A stretch of DNA of 64,000 bases, taken from assembly GCA_949283205.1 (NCBI GenBank), contig CASDSD010000037.1, forward strand, positions 124,001 through 188,000, written 5' to 3'. The stretch comes from an uncultured Alistipes sp. (GTDB taxonomy: Bacteria; Bacteroidota; Bacteroidia; Bacteroidales; Rikenellaceae). The notes under the pieces were generated by a model that was given only the letters and a program-made list of their open reading frames with translations, was not told the origin of the DNA and searched no databases. Positions 27,608 to 37,193 of this stretch are shown here, one piece after another (positions within the stretch are counted from its first letter, which is position 1; each line of letters opens with the position of its first letter). Made by a program: the position numbers and the translations under genes.

Positions 27608-28462
27608 ATGATTATAAGCGGAAAAGAGTTGTCGGCCAAACTCAAGGCCGAGATGGCGGAGCAGGTGGCCACGTTTCCCGCCAGGTACGGACGCGTGCCC
27701 CATCTGGTTGTGATCCTTGTGGGTGACGATCCGGGCAGTGTCTCATATGTCAAGGGCAAGGCCAAGGCGTCGGAGGAGGTCGGCATACGCAATACCACCA
27801 TACGCCGCCCCGACACCATATCGGAGGAGGAGTTGCTGGGGATGATCGCCGAACTGAATGCCGACGACGGGGTGGACGGCATCCTCGTGCAGCTGCCCCT
27901 GCCAAAACATATCGACGAGGACAAGGTTATCGCCGCGATTGACAAGTCGAAGGATGTGGACGGTTTCCACCCCCTGAACGTGGCAGCGCTGTGGCAGAAG
28001 CAGCCCTGCACGCTGCCTTGTACGCCCAAGGGCATCATCAAGATGCTCAAGAGTGCGGGAGTCGTGCTGCAGGGCAGCGAGGCCGTGGTCATCGGCCGCA
28101 GCAATATCGTGGGCCTTCCCGTATCGAAACTTTTGCTCGATGAGAACGCTACCGTGACGATGACGCACAGCCGTACGAAGAACCTCGGCGAGGTGACGCG
28201 CCGCGCCGATATCCTGGTTGTGGCTATCGGACGCCCGAAGTTCGTCACGGCGGATATGGTCAAGGATGGTGCTGTCGTCATCGACGTGGGTGTGAACCGC
28301 GATCCCGAGACGGGCAAACTGTGCGGCGATGTGGACTTTGCCGCCATCGAGCCCAAGGCGTCGGTCATAACGCCCGTGCCGGGCGGTGTCGGCCCCATGA
28401 CGATATGTTGCCTTATGGAGAATACGATCGAATGCTTCCTGCACCGTGTGAAACAGGCATAG
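27608..28462 (+). CDS. folD: Methylenetetrahydrofolate dehydrogenase / cyclohydrolase
   Basis: 284 residues. It interconverts 5,10-methylene-THF and 10-formyl-THF, supplying PurN and PurH. SYVKGKAKASEEVGI carries the catalytic Lys/Tyr region. VDGILVQLPLPKH and the dinucleotide site VIGRSNIVGLPVSKLL are diagnostic. The upstream 86 bp contain a TTTG and a TAAATGTTG-like box that might give it a secondary promoter. A strong hairpin follows the stop codon. Confidence 0.95.
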   Translation: MIISGKELSAKLKAEMAEQVATFPARYGRVPHLVVILVGDDPGSVSYVKGKAKASEEVGIRNTTIRRPDTISEEELLGMIAELNADDGVDGILVQLPLPKHIDEDKVIAAIDKSKDVDGFHPLNVAALWQKQPCTLPCTPKGIIKMLKSAGVVLQGSEAVVIGRSNIVGLPVSKLLLDENATVTMTHSRTKNLGEVTRRADILVVAIGRPKFVTADMVKDGAVVIDVGVNRDPETGKLCGDVDFAAIEPKASVITPVPGGVGPMTICCLMENTIECFLHRVKQA

Positions 28463-28483
28463 GGATCCGGGTCTATGAAAGTG

Positions 28484-28519
28484 AGAGACGGGCTGTTGCG
28501 AAACAGCCCGTCTCTTTTT
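28484..28519 (+). terminator. Terminator of the purine operon
   Basis: A 14-bp perfect stem, AGAGACGGGCTGTT and its complement, is followed by TTTTTC. It is symmetrical enough to serve the convergent nitroreductase gene too. Confidence 0.9.
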
Positions 28520-28521
28520 CG

Positions 28522-29148
28522 TCACTCGGCGGCGGGGTATCCCACGCTCTGCACCAGCGTTATCATGCTCTGGTCTGGCAGGTCCATGGCCTCGGCGAGC
28601 CTCTCCCGGTCGACCATGGCGCGGACAACCGTTGCCAGCGACTCCGAGGCGCAGAAGAGATAGACGTTCTGTGCGATGAAGCCCGTATTGGCATAGGTGG
28701 CGGCGATGAGTTCGTCGGGCGTCTTGCCCGTTATCATCTGCTTGCGGCATACGTATATGATGTTGAGCGGGGCCTCCGCAACGAAGGGCTGTGTTCCCGT
28801 CAGCAGCCGCAGGTCCTCGTCCGAGACCATGTGCAGGCGGTTCGCTTCGGCATCGTAGAGATATAACCCTTCGGGCAGGGCGACATAGAGTTCGATCTCC
28901 TGCTTGTCGCGTGAGGAGGGTGCCGTGCGCTTGTCCGGGCGGTTGTATCCCCATGCGGCCCACAGCAAGTCGGAGAGGGTCTGCCGCGGCAGCGCCCGGC
29001 TGTCGAAGTCGCGTGAGGAGTGGCGGCGTGCGAGCGCCTCCATAAGGGGCATGCCGCCCTTACGGTGCGGTGACGGCAGGTCGATGTCCTGCGCCATGAG
29101 TGCCGTGGCGAAGAGTGCGGCAAAGAGTGTGATGACGGTTTTCTTCAT
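28522..29148 (-). CDS. Exported SagB-like nitroreductase-family protein
   Basis: 208 residues from the ATG at 29148, which gives a clean signal peptide (MKKTVITLFAALFATALMAQ). The rest is the FMN-dependent nitroreductase fold: RRHSSRDFDSRALP (FMN contact), LLWAAWGYNRPDKRTAPS (the SagB/ThcOx-like stretch), then QNVYLFCASESL and SVGYPAAE. Family members oxidise or reduce small molecules or peptide azolines, and the substrate is unknown. An exported flavoprotein of this fold is somewhat unusual. It ends against the purine terminator and follows the epimerase-type gene by 26 bp. Confidence 0.8.
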   Translation of the reverse strand: MKKTVITLFAALFATALMAQDIDLPSPHRKGGMPLMEALARRHSSRDFDSRALPRQTLSDLLWAAWGYNRPDKRTAPSSRDKQEIELYVALPEGLYLYDAEANRLHMVSDEDLRLLTGTQPFVAEAPLNIIYVCRKQMITGKTPDELIAATYANTGFIAQNVYLFCASESLATVVRAMVDRERLAEAMDLPDQSMITLVQSVGYPAAE

Positions 29149-29174
29149 ATTGTGGTCGTATTTTCGTGGGTTCA

Positions 29175-30113
29175 TTAATGTACGTGTACGGGTATCTCGT
29201 CTACGATTCTCTGTATGCCCTCGTCATATGTCGTGACACGGAAGTCGGGAAAGCGGCGTTTGAACTTCGACGAGTCGAATATGCAGTCCGTACCGTAGCG
29301 CGGCAGCAGCTCTTCGATCTCGCGCACGCGCGGGTTTACCTCCATCATGCGCTCCAGCTCATCCATCGCCAGGACGCGGTAGGGTATCGGGGTGTCGGCC
29401 GCCTGCTCCGCCGCAAGGATGAACTCCCGGTATGTCGGACGGTTGTCGTCGCAGGGCAGATGCCACGTGGTGCCGTAGGCGTCGTCCGCCAGGGCGGCGA
29501 GGACAACGGCACGGCCGGCGTCGGGGGTCCACATAAGTGTGCGCAGGGTCGAGTCGCTCAAGTAGACGGAAGCCTCGCGGTGCTGCGCCATGCGGCGGAA
29601 TATCAGTGAATTGGTTATGCTCTGCGTATTCTCCGGCCCGTAGAATTCGGCCGAGCGGCATATCATTGCCTCGATTCTGCCATGTGCCATCTCCTCGAGC
29701 AGCATCCCGGCCATGCGGGCACGGACGGCGCCCTTCGGCCCGACGGGACGGAAGGGGGTGGTCTCGGTGAGCGGCGTGCCGTCCTGCGGGTACATGTAGG
29801 TGTTGTCGAAGAAGACCAGCCGTGCGCCGTGCCGTTCGCAGGCATTGATCACGTTGCGCATCATCGCGGGAAACGATGCCTCCCACAGGTCTGTGTCGAG
29901 GGGCAGCCCTGCGGCGAAATATACAGTATGGCTACCGGCAATGGCCCTGTCCGTCATGTCGGCGTGCGTAAGGTCGGCCGACACGACGCTGTCGGTGTCG
30001 GCAATGCGTCGCGGTGCGCGGCTTACGAGCCGTATGTCGAGGATGTCGCGGCGGTGGAGTTCCCTCGCTATTTCGGTCGCGATCTGTCCGTTTGCTCCGA
30101 GTATGGTATGCAT
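29175..30113 (-). CDS. NAD(P)-dependent epimerase/dehydratase-type protein
   Basis: 312 residues from the ATG at 30113 (MHTILGANGQIATEIAREL). The Rossmann motif GANGQIA lies near the N-terminus, and VFFDNTYMYPQDG falls in the active-site region. It looks like an atypical extended short-chain reductase without an evident YxxxK. The in-frame extension to 30161 is not needed. A TACCTTTA near-consensus -7 box lies around 30166. It is likely cotranscribed with the nitroreductase gene, and the substrate is unknown. Confidence 0.75.
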   Translation of the reverse strand: MHTILGANGQIATEIARELHRRDILDIRLVSRAPRRIADTDSVVSADLTHADMTDRAIAGSHTVYFAAGLPLDTDLWEASFPAMMRNVINACERHGARLVFFDNTYMYPQDGTPLTETTPFRPVGPKGAVRARMAGMLLEEMAHGRIEAMICRSAEFYGPENTQSITNSLIFRRMAQHREASVYLSDSTLRTLMWTPDAGRAVVLAALADDAYGTTWHLPCDDNRPTYREFILAAEQAADTPIPYRVLAMDELERMMEVNPRVREIEELLPRYGTDCIFDSSKFKRRFPDFRVTTYDEGIQRIVDEIPVHVH

Positions 30114-30220
30114 GGTCGAGTCTGTTTTTTTCGGGATGTGTGCAAAAGGCTTGCCCGACAACCGTAAAGGTAGCGATTATTTTCCGCATTGCTGCTTCTG
30201 CGCCGACGTCGGCATATGAA

Positions 30221-30255
30221 AAAACGGAAAGTCCCGGGGAGGAACCTTCCGTTTT
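30221..30255 (-). terminator. Terminator after the GNAT gene of the pyr cluster
   Basis: AAAACGGAA and TTCCGTTTT enclose an imperfect GC loop. Reading the minus strand, the hairpin ends in TTTTTT. Confidence 0.65.
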
Positions 30256-30274
30256 GTGGTGGGCATGAACCCGA

Positions 30275-30844
30275 TTACGGTTTCTCGCACTGCATGTGGT
30301 GCATCGTGTGGCCTATGAACGAAACCTCACCCACACGGCGGAAGCCGAGACGTTCGTACAGCCTCTCGGCCTTGGGGTTAATGTCGTCCACGAGAAGTCC
30401 GACACGTTTGTGCCCTGCATCGAAGGCGTTGTCACGCATCCACTCCAGAAGCCGTGCCCCGATACCGCGCCCGCGCATCCCGGGCATGACGCCAACCGAG
30501 TCGATGTAGAACTCTCCGGCCGAGGTCTCGTCGGTGACCGAGATATGCACTCCGCACTCCTCGTACAGGACCTCCAGCACGTGGCGGCGCAACTCATGCA
30601 GGCTGGCACCGTCATAGCCGCAGACCGCACCCGCGACAACGCCGTCGACCTCGCATACGGCGCAGTTGCGATAGCTGTACTGCGTATTCTCCATGCGTAC
30701 GATACGCTCGATGATCTGCTCTCCGCGGTCTCCGCACAGGCGGCGTGTCATATCCTCGCCGAAGGCCATGATTATGGCGCGGGCTATGGACGGCGCATCC
30801 TCCACGACGGCGCGGCGTACCGTCATCTTGCCCCCGCTGCTCAT
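30275..30844 (-). CDS. GNAT-family N-acetyltransferase
   Basis: 189 residues. The acetyl-CoA binding motif is [14 protein letters not shown] (about 120-133), and [13 protein letters not shown] is the C-terminal GNAT motif B. Its ATG overlaps the purT TGA as ATGA, so it is translationally coupled to purT. The substrate is unknown. The long N-terminal half ([19 protein letters not shown]) resembles Bacteroidetes GNAT proteins found beside metabolic genes. Confidence 0.85.
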   Translation of the reverse strand: MSSGGKMTVRRAVVEDAPSIARAIIMAFGEDMTRRLCGDRGEQIIERIVRMENTQYSYRNCAVCEVDGVVAGAVCGYDGASLHELRRHVLEVLYEECGVHISVTDETSAGEFYIDSVGVMPGMRGRGIGARLLEWMRDNAFDAGHKRVGLLVDDINPKAERLYERLGFRRVGEVSFIGHTMHHMQCEKP

Positions 30845-32037
30845 TTGCGGCGCGGCTTAACCTCGATCTCGAGTTTCGCGTATGCCCGTTCGGCCTTGGC
30901 CAAGGCCGCCACGACACTCTCCCCGCGGGCCAGTATCACTCCCATGCGGCGGTGCCCCTTCACTTCGGGCTTGCCGAAGAGACGTATCTGCACGTCGGGT
31001 TCCGCAAGTGCGGCGTCGAGGTTTCCTATAACCACCTCGTTGCTGTCACCTTCGACGACGATGGCCTTCGAGGCGCTCGGGCCGTAGAACCGTATCGACG
31101 GTATGGGCAGGCCGAGTATGGCACGTGCATGCAGCGCGAACTCCGACAGGTCCTGCGATATCATCGTCACCATGCCGGTATCGTGCGGCCGCGGCGACAC
31201 CTCGCTGAAGAGGACCTTGTCGCCCGCAACGAACAGCTCCACACCGAATATGCCGTAGCCGCCCAGCGCATCGGTTATCTTGCAGGCAATGTCGCGCGCC
31301 TGCGCAAGGGCCGTCTCGCTCATGGGCTGCGCCTGCCACGACTCGCGGTAGTCGCCGTCGACCTGATGGTGCCCGATGGGCTCGAGGAACGAGGTGCCGC
31401 CGCTGTGACGTACCGTGAGCAGCGTTATCTCGTAGTCGAACCTGACGAAGCCCTCGACTATGACGCTGCCACCGCCGGCACGGCCGCCCTCCTGCGCATA
31501 TTTCCATGCGCTGTCGGCCTCGTCCAGCGAGCGGACGACGCTCTGCCCGTGTCCCGACGAACTCATGATGGGCTTGACGACACACGGTACGCCTATCTCG
31601 CGCAGCGCCTCGTCGAACTCTTCGCGCGTAGCGGCGAAACGGTAGGGCGAAGTGGGCAGTCCCAGCTCCTCGGCCGCAAGGGTGCGAATACCCTGACGGT
31701 TCATCGTGAGCAGCGCGGCGCGGGCCGTAGGGATGACATTATAGCCCTCCTTCTCAAGCTCGACGAGCGTGGGGGTGGCTATGGCCTCGATCTCGGGGAT
31801 GATGTAGTCTGGTTTCTCCGCTTCGATCACCTCCCGCAGCCGTTTGCCGTCGGTCATGGGCAGCACGTGCGAACGGTGTGCAATCTGCATGGCGGGAGCG
31901 TCGGCATACTTGTCGAGCGCAACCACTTCCACGCCGTAGCGCTGCAATTCTATGGCTACCTCCTTGCCCAGTTCGCCCGAGCCGCACAGCAGTGCCTTTT
32001 TACCCGAAGGCGTAAACGGGGTTCCTATCTTTACCAT
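30841..32037 (-). CDS. purT: Formate-dependent phosphoribosylglycinamide formyltransferase
   Basis: 398 residues, ATP-grasp. It makes FGAR from GAR, formate and ATP without folate. [18 protein letters not shown] is the N-terminal dinucleotide-like loop. [11 protein letters not shown] is the ATP loop and [20 protein letters not shown] the metal site. It sits within the pyrimidine cluster, 12 bp after pyrB, and duplicates the role of purN in the pur operon. This suggests a choice between formate and folate as one-carbon donor. Confidence 0.95.
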   Translation of the reverse strand: MVKIGTPFTPSGKKALLCGSGELGKEVAIELQRYGVEVVALDKYADAPAMQIAHRSHVLPMTDGKRLREVIEAEKPDYIIPEIEAIATPTLVELEKEGYNVIPTARAALLTMNRQGIRTLAAEELGLPTSPYRFAATREEFDEALREIGVPCVVKPIMSSSGHGQSVVRSLDEADSAWKYAQEGGRAGGGSVIVEGFVRFDYEITLLTVRHSGGTSFLEPIGHHQVDGDYRESWQAQPMSETALAQARDIACKITDALGGYGIFGVELFVAGDKVLFSEVSPRPHDTGMVTMISQDLSEFALHARAILGLPIPSIRFYGPSASKAIVVEGDSNEVVIGNLDAALAEPDVQIRLFGKPEVKGHRRMGVILARGESVVAALAKAERAYAKLEIEVKPRRK

Positions 32038-32049
32038 TACGACCGGTTT

Positions 32050-33132
32050 TTATTTTACACGCGCTTCGCAATATACGCACCGCAGGTCTCCGTCCTCGGT
32101 GGTGCGGAAGAGATGGTCCACATCCTCGCTGTTCGATATGCACTGGCGGTTCGAGCAGCGGAGATCGTTGTTGACAAGCGACTGGTCGAGACGCGGCGTA
32201 GGTGTCGCAGGACGCTCCTCGGCCCACTTCAGCAGTGTGTAGATAAGGGCCATGCGGACGAACTTGCCGTTCTCCACCTGACGGAAATATGCGGCGCGCG
32301 GGTCGTTGTCGACGGCGCGCGTGATCTCGTTGACGCGCGGCAGCGGGTGGAGGATGATCATGTCCTTCTTGGCGTTGCGAAGACGTTCGGGGTTGAGTAT
32401 GAAACTGTCCTTCAGGCGCTCGAACTCCTCCTCGTCGAGGAAACGCTCCTTCTGCACCCGCGTCATGTAGAGTATGTCGAGTTCGCTCATTACCTCCTCC
32501 ATTGTCTCGACCTCGCGCGTGGGCACGTGGTTCTTGTCACACACCTCGCGGCGTATGTACGACGGCAGGCGCAGCTCCTCGGGGGCGATGAGGATGACGT
32601 TGATGCCCGTATAGCGCGACAGCGCCTTGATGAGCGAGTGCACCGTGCGGCCGAACTTCAGGTCGCCGCAGAAACCTATCGTAAGGTTGTTCAGGCGGCC
32701 CTTCTCGCGGCGTATCGTGAGCAGGTCGGTGAGCGTCTGCGTGGGGTGGGCGTGGCTGCCGTCACCGGCGTTGATGATAGGCACATCCGAGTAGTGCGAG
32801 GCCACCATCGGCGCACCTTCCTTGCTGTGGCGCATGGCTATGATGTCGGCGAAGCATCCGATGACGCGCACCGTGTCGGCGACGGTCTCGCCCTTGCTTA
32901 CCGACGACGAGGCGGCGTCCGAGAAGCCCAGTACGTTGCCTCCAAGCTCCATCATGGCCGACGTGAAGCTCAGACGCGTACGTGTGCTCGGCTCATAGAA
33001 TAACGTGGCGAGTTTCTTTCCCTTGCATGCCTCGCTGTATTTCTTGCGGTCGGCGATGATGTCGAGCGCCGTCTCGAGGATCTGGTCGACTTCGGCGACC
33101 GATATGTCCGTGGTATCTATCAGGTGTCTCAT
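32050..33132 (-). CDS. pyrB: Aspartate carbamoyltransferase with a fused PyrI-type zinc module
   Basis: 360 residues. Residues 1-308 form the catalytic chain: the carbamoyl-phosphate loop STRTR (49-53), [15 protein letters not shown] (about 140-154) and [10 protein letters not shown]. It condenses carbamoyl phosphate and aspartate. After a linker (about 309-322) comes a four-cysteine module, Cys326, Cys331, Cys352 and Cys355 (C-x4-C-x20-C-x2-C). It contains CISNSEDV and CVYCEARV, closely resembling the zinc domain of the regulatory chain PyrI. The roughly 100-residue PyrI nucleotide-binding domain is absent, and no pyrI gene lies nearby. The ATG at 33132 is preferred over the long frame to 33204. 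It follows pyrE by 11 bp. Confidence 0.92.
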   Translation of the reverse strand: MRHLIDTTDISVAEVDQILETALDIIADRKKYSEACKGKKLATLFYEPSTRTRLSFTSAMMELGGNVLGFSDAASSSVSKGETVADTVRVIGCFADIIAMRHSKEGAPMVASHYSDVPIINAGDGSHAHPTQTLTDLLTIRREKGRLNNLTIGFCGDLKFGRTVHSLIKALSRYTGINVILIAPEELRLPSYIRREVCDKNHVPTREVETMEEVMSELDILYMTRVQKERFLDEEEFERLKDSFILNPERLRNAKKDMIILHPLPRVNEITRAVDNDPRAAYFRQVENGKFVRMALIYTLLKWAEERPATPTPRLDQSLVNNDLRCSNRQCISNSEDVDHLFRTTEDGDLRCVYCEARVK

Positions 33133-33143
33133 AACGTCGATTG

Positions 33144-33776
33144 TTATTTGTTTATCCAGCTTTCGTCCGACGGGTTGTCGCGGAAGGCGAGGATGCGTTT
33201 GCACTCCTCGGGCTTGATGTAACCCTCCTCGGCGGCAACCTCAACCAGCGCATCGAGATTCGAGAGAGAGTGGTTCTCGACATGCGCCTCGGCCAGACGG
33301 TCGAGACCCTTCTTCATGCCGTAGGTGAAGATGCTCACCACGCCCAGCACGTCGGCTCCGGCTTCACGCAGCACGTTTACCACCTCGACACAACTGCCCG
33401 CCGTCGAGATCAGATCCTCCACGACAACGACCTTCTGTCCCTTCTCGAGGCGTCCTTCGATCTGGTTGGCGCGGCCGTGGTCCTTGGCGCCGCTGCGCAC
33501 GTATCCCATCGGCAGGTCGAGAATCGTGGCCGTGATGGCCGCATGGGCGATGCCTGCAGTGCTGGTGCCCATCAATACCTCGCACTGCGGGTAGTAGCGC
33601 TTTACCAGCTCCGAGAGTCCCTTCTCGACAGCATCACGCACGCGCGGCGCCGTCAGCGTCAGACGGTTGTCGCAATATATGGGGCTCTTGATACCGCTGG
33701 CCCATGTGAACGGCTGCTCGGGGCGCAGAAATACAGCGCCTATCGATAGCAGGTCTTTGGCAATGGTCTTTTCCAT
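33144..33776 (-). CDS. pyrE: Orotate phosphoribosyltransferase
   Basis: 210 residues. It converts orotate and PRPP to OMP. The PRPP-binding motif is [30 protein letters not shown] is the N-terminal substrate loop. The start at 33776 ([10 protein letters not shown]) fits the family; the frame upstream runs through non-coding repeats. It is separated from grx by 179 bp that contain a partial duplication of the grx 3' end. Confidence 0.94.
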   Translation of the reverse strand: MEKTIAKDLLSIGAVFLRPEQPFTWASGIKSPIYCDNRLTLTAPRVRDAVEKGLSELVKRYYPQCEVLMGTSTAGIAHAAITATILDLPMGYVRSGAKDHGRANQIEGRLEKGQKVVVVEDLISTAGSCVEVVNVLREAGADVLGVVSIFTYGMKKGLDRLAEAHVENHSLSNLDALVEVAAEEGYIKPEECKRILAFRDNPSDESWINK

Positions 33777-33893
33777 AAAACAAGTATTCGTTTTTGTATC
33801 CGTATTTTCGTTATCGTTCGTGCAGGCCCGCCATGTATGGCTCTCCTGCTGCGCCCGTCTGCCGGATTGCGCAGACGCCGTGTTCATGCATGG

Positions 33894-33976
33894 CCCCGGC
33901 CCTGCGTTATTCCAGCACCTTGTGCAGATGCCGTATGCATTTCCCCGGCTCTGCGCTATTCCAGCGCCTTGCGCAG
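33894..33976. repeat. Tandem duplication of the grx 3' end (about 49-bp period)
   Basis: 33894-33927 and 33943-33976 match at about 29 of 34 positions (CCCCGGC, CTGCG, TATTCCAGC, CTTG, GCAG shared), with ATGCAT before each. The second copy is the true end of grx (LRKALE, stop). The first would encode LHKVLE, stop. Confidence 0.7.
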
Positions 33977-34216
33977 TACGGCCTCCACCTCCTCGCGGTA
34001 GATGCCGCCCTCGTGCACCTTCTCTCCGCCGACATAGAAGGTCGGCACATAGTAGTAGTCGAACCTGTCGGCCAGTGCCGGCTGCTCCGACTCTTCGATC
34101 ATCTCGATCCCGACTGCCGCCAGTTCCGGATGCTCGGCCTTGAGCGAGTCGATATATGCCAGTGCCTTCTTGCAGAAGGGGCAATTCTTCAGGTAGAAGA
34201 GTTTTACGGGTTTCAT
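33956..34216 (-). CDS. Glutaredoxin/thioredoxin-fold small redox protein
   Basis: 86 residues. The active site CPFC (residues 12-15 in [12 protein letters not shown]) and the cis-Pro loop VPTFYVGG are clear. It probably reduces disulfides in the cytoplasm or links to ribonucleotide or Fe-S metabolism; the partner is unknown. It lies between pyrF and pyrE in the same orientation. The 3' end is duplicated downstream. Confidence 0.85.
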   Translation of the reverse strand: MKPVKLFYLKNCPFCKKALAYIDSLKAEHPELAAVGIEMIEESEQPALADRFDYYYVPTFYVGGEKVHEGGIYREEVEAVLRKALE

Positions 34217-34285
34217 ATCCTTATATCCTTACTGTGTGTTCTCGATTCGCGGTGCCCTCCTCGCGGTGTCCTCCTCCTCGCGATG

Positions 34286-34987
34286 CTATCCCACGAACTC
34301 CTTCATGCAGCGCTCGTATGCCGCTACGGGGTCGGCGGCCTGCGTGATGGGCCTTCCCACGACGATGTAGTCGGTGCCTATCTCGCGGGCGCGGGCAGGG
34401 GTCGTGACGCGGACCTGGTCTCCTACCTCGCCGTCGGCAAAACGCACGCCAGGCGTTACGGTGATGAAATCCGTGCCGCACGCCTCCTTGACCATGCCGG
34501 CCTCCAGCGGCGAGCATACCACGCCGTCGAGACCCGCCTCCCTTGCGTTGCGGGCATAGTGGATGATGGTGTCGTTGATCGAGGCGTCGATGAGCAGCTC
34601 GCGGCGCATGCGCTCCTCGCTCGTCGAGGTGAGCTGCGTCACGGCAATGAGCAGGGGCCGCGTGCCGTCGGGACGCGTGAGACCCTCCAGCGCGGCGCGC
34701 ATCATGTCGATGGTACCGGCGGCGTGCAGGTTGCACATGTCGACATCCAGGTGCGAGAGTACGGCCATCGCCTTCTTCACCGTGTTGGGTATGTCGTGGA
34801 GCTTCAGGTCGAGGAATATCTTGTGTCCGCGCGCCTTTATCTCGCGCACGATCGAGGGGCCCTCGGCATAGTAGAGTTCCATGCCTATCTTGACGAAAGG
34901 TTTGCGGCCCGTGAAGCGGTCGAGGAAATCGAACGTGGCAGCGGCGCTGCTGAAGTCGCAGGCGATTATTACATCTCTCTGGTTCAT
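34286..34987 (-). CDS. pyrF: Orotidine-5'-phosphate decarboxylase
   Basis: 233 residues, class I OMP decarboxylase. It forms UMP. The catalytic Asp-Lys-Asp set is in [11 protein letters not shown] (about 60-70), and the phosphate loop is near [12 protein letters not shown] and VVGRPIT. It is the first gene of pyrF-grx-pyrE-pyrB-purT-GNAT. A TAATTTAG near-consensus -7 box lies 41 bp upstream. Confidence 0.95.
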   Translation of the reverse strand: MNQRDVIIACDFSSAAATFDFLDRFTGRKPFVKIGMELYYAEGPSIVREIKARGHKIFLDLKLHDIPNTVKKAMAVLSHLDVDMCNLHAAGTIDMMRAALEGLTRPDGTRPLLIAVTQLTSTSEERMRRELLIDASINDTIIHYARNAREAGLDGVVCSPLEAGMVKEACGTDFITVTPGVRFADGEVGDQVRVTTPARAREIGTDYIVVGRPITQAADPVAAYERCMKEFVG

Positions 34988-35027
34988 CGTATGATAAGGT
35001 TTGATTGTTACACAGCTTTTCAGAGGG

Positions 35028-35035
35028 CTAAATTA
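35028..35035 (-). promoter_or_regulatory. Possible -7 box for the pyrF cluster
   Basis: TAATTTAG on the minus strand differs from TAnnTTTG only in the last two bases (AG in place of TG). It is about 40 bp before pyrF. Confidence 0.3.
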
Positions 35036-35074
35036 GCGTTTTTTTGCGAGACGCGCAACAACGTACGACGTAAA

Positions 35075-35100
35075 AAAAGGCCGGAACAGTCCAGCCTTTT
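35075..35100 (-). terminator. Terminator after fabG
   Basis: AAAAGGC/GCCTTTT with an inner GGA/TCC pair and loop ACAG. In the minus direction it is followed by a T run (35072-35078 as As on the plus strand). Confidence 0.8.
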
Positions 35101-35135
35101 CTCTATGTTCGTGTTGCCGTCTGGCGGCAGCGCTT

Positions 35136-35882
35136 TTAGCAGTTCATGGCACCGCAGCAGTGGATTACCTGGCCGCTGACATACGACGAGAGGTCGCTGG
35201 CGAGGAAGAGCGCCACGTTGGCCACATCCTCGGGCGTGCCGCCGCGACGCAGAGGAATCTGCGCAGCCCATGCGTCACGCACCTCCTGCGAGAGCTGGTT
35301 GGTCATGTCGGTGATGATGAAGCCAGGGGCGATACAGTTGGCACGGATGCCGCGCGGTCCCATCTCCTTGGCGATCGACTTGGCAAGACCGATCATGCCG
35401 GCCTTCGAGGCCGAGTAGTTGCACTGTCCGGCGTTGCCCGAAACACCTACAACCGACGACATGTTGATGATCGAACCGCCGCGCTGGCGCGCCATCACGG
35501 GAACAACCGCGTGGATGAAGTTGAACGCCGACTTGAGGTTGACGTTGATGACGGCATCCCACTGTGCCTCCGACATGCGCATCATGAGGCCGTCCTTGGT
35601 GATGCCGGCGTTGTTGACCAGAATGTCTATGCGGCCGAAGTCCTCGAGGATCTGCTTTACCACCTCGTGCGACTCCTCGAACGATGCGGCGTTCGAAGCG
35701 TAACCCTTGGCCTTGACGCCCATGGCCTGCAGCTCGGCCACGGTCTGCTCGGCAGCCTCGTTGATCACCAGATCGGTGAACGCCACGTCGGCGCCCTGCT
35801 CGGCAAAGCGCAGAGCGATGGCCTTGCCGATGCCGCGTGCGGCTCCCGTTACCAGAGCCACCTTTCCTTCCAGAAGTTTCAT
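35136..35882 (-). CDS. fabG: 3-oxoacyl-ACP reductase
   Basis: 248 residues, short-chain dehydrogenase. It reduces 3-oxoacyl-ACP with NADPH in fatty acid elongation. TGAARGIGKAIAL is the cofactor loop. NNAGITKDGL, the Ser in MSSVVGVSGN and YSASKAG (Tyr-x3-Lys) form the active site. It is third in fabH-fabF-fabG, 40 bp after fabF. Confidence 0.93.
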   Translation of the reverse strand: MKLLEGKVALVTGAARGIGKAIALRFAEQGADVAFTDLVINEAAEQTVAELQAMGVKAKGYASNAASFEESHEVVKQILEDFGRIDILVNNAGITKDGLMMRMSEAQWDAVINVNLKSAFNFIHAVVPVMARQRGGSIINMSSVVGVSGNAGQCNYSASKAGMIGLAKSIAKEMGPRGIRANCIAPGFIITDMTNQLSQEVRDAWAAQIPLRRGGTPEDVANVALFLASDLSSYVSGQVIHCCGAMNC

Positions 35883-35922
35883 TTTCGTTATCTGTTTTTT
35901 AATTTCACTTCGTTTTATCGGA

Positions 35923-37182
35923 CTATTCCCACTTGCGCAGCGCTACGGTTGCATTGTGGCCGCCGAAGCCGAGCGTGTTCGACATGGCGATGGTCAGGTC
36001 GGCCTTGCGCGCCTTGTTGGGCGTGTAGTCGAGGTCGCACTCGGGGTCGGGCTCGGTGAGGCCGATGGTGGGGGGTACGACGCCGTTGACCAGGGCAAGG
36101 GTCGAGGCGATAAGCTCGACGGCACCCGTTGCGCCCAGCATGTGGCCGGTCATAGACTTGGTCGAGCTGATGATGGCCTTGCGTGCCGCCTCTTCGCCCA
36201 TTGCGAGCTTGATGGCCGCCGTCTCGGTCTTGTCGTTGAGCGGGGTGCTCGTACCGTGCGCATTGATGTAGAGCGTATCCTTTTCGGCATCGAATCCGGC
36301 CTCGTCGAGCGCCTGCTTCATGGCACGCGATGCGGGGATTCCCTCGGGATGGGGAGCCGTGTAGTGGTGTGCGTCGCAGGTGTTGCCGTAGCCGCATACC
36401 TCGGCATAGATCTTGGCGCCGCGCTTCTGTGCATTCTCCAGCGACTCGAATACGAGGACGCCGGCGCCCTCGGCTATCACGAAGCCGTTGCGGTTGATGT
36501 TGAAGGGTATCGAAGCCTTCTTGGGGTCTTCCGAACGCGAGAGGGCCTTGCTGTTTGCGAAGCCGCCGATGGCAAGCGGGTGTACCGATGCCTCCGAACC
36601 GCCCGTGATGATGGCGTCGGCATAGCCGTACTTGATGGCGCGGTATGCCTCTCCGGCCGAGTGGGTTCCCGTCGAGCAGGCCGTAACCACGGGAAGACAT
36701 ACGCCCTGGGCCTTGAACTTGATGGCCACGTTGCCCGAGGCAATGTTGGCGATCATCATGGGGATGAACAGGGGCGAGATGCGGTGTACACCCTCCTTGA
36801 GGAGCTTCTCGGTCTCGTTGACGAAGGTCTGCAGGCCGCCGATGCCCGAGCCGATGTATGTACCCAGACGCTCCGGGGCGATGTTCTCACCGCTGACCAG
36901 ACCGCTGTCCATCATGGCCTGGTAAGCGGCTGCCATGGCATACTGGCAGTATATGTCGCTGCGGCGCACGTTGGCGGCATCGAGTCCGTTGATCGAGGGG
37001 TCGAAGTTCTTGACCTGACCTGCCACCTTGACGGGCAGATCGTACTCGTCGAAGCCCTTGATGAAATCTATTCCGCAATATCCTGCCGTCAGATTGTTCC
37101 AGAAATCGGCAACGTTGTTGCCCACGGGCGAGATTACGCCCATACCGGTGATGACTACTCTTCTGTTATTATTGTTTTCCAT
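35923..37182 (-). CDS. fabF: 3-oxoacyl-ACP synthase II
   Basis: 419 residues from the ATG at 37182 (MENNNNRRVVITGMG). It is a KAS II condensing enzyme for acyl-chain elongation. The nucleophile Cys is in TACSTGTHSAGEAY. His residues are in NAHGTSTPLND and SMTGHMLGATGAVE. FGFGGHNA near the C-terminus is the closing loop. The fabH stop lies 11 bp upstream. No acpP gene is present in the window. Confidence 0.95.
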   Translation of the reverse strand: MENNNNRRVVITGMGVISPVGNNVADFWNNLTAGYCGIDFIKGFDEYDLPVKVAGQVKNFDPSINGLDAANVRRSDIYCQYAMAAAYQAMMDSGLVSGENIAPERLGTYIGSGIGGLQTFVNETEKLLKEGVHRISPLFIPMMIANIASGNVAIKFKAQGVCLPVVTACSTGTHSAGEAYRAIKYGYADAIITGGSEASVHPLAIGGFANSKALSRSEDPKKASIPFNINRNGFVIAEGAGVLVFESLENAQKRGAKIYAEVCGYGNTCDAHHYTAPHPEGIPASRAMKQALDEAGFDAEKDTLYINAHGTSTPLNDKTETAAIKLAMGEEAARKAIISSTKSMTGHMLGATGAVELIASTLALVNGVVPPTIGLTEPDPECDLDYTPNKARKADLTIAMSNTLGFGGHNATVALRKWE

Positions 37183-37193
37183 GCCTGTTGATT

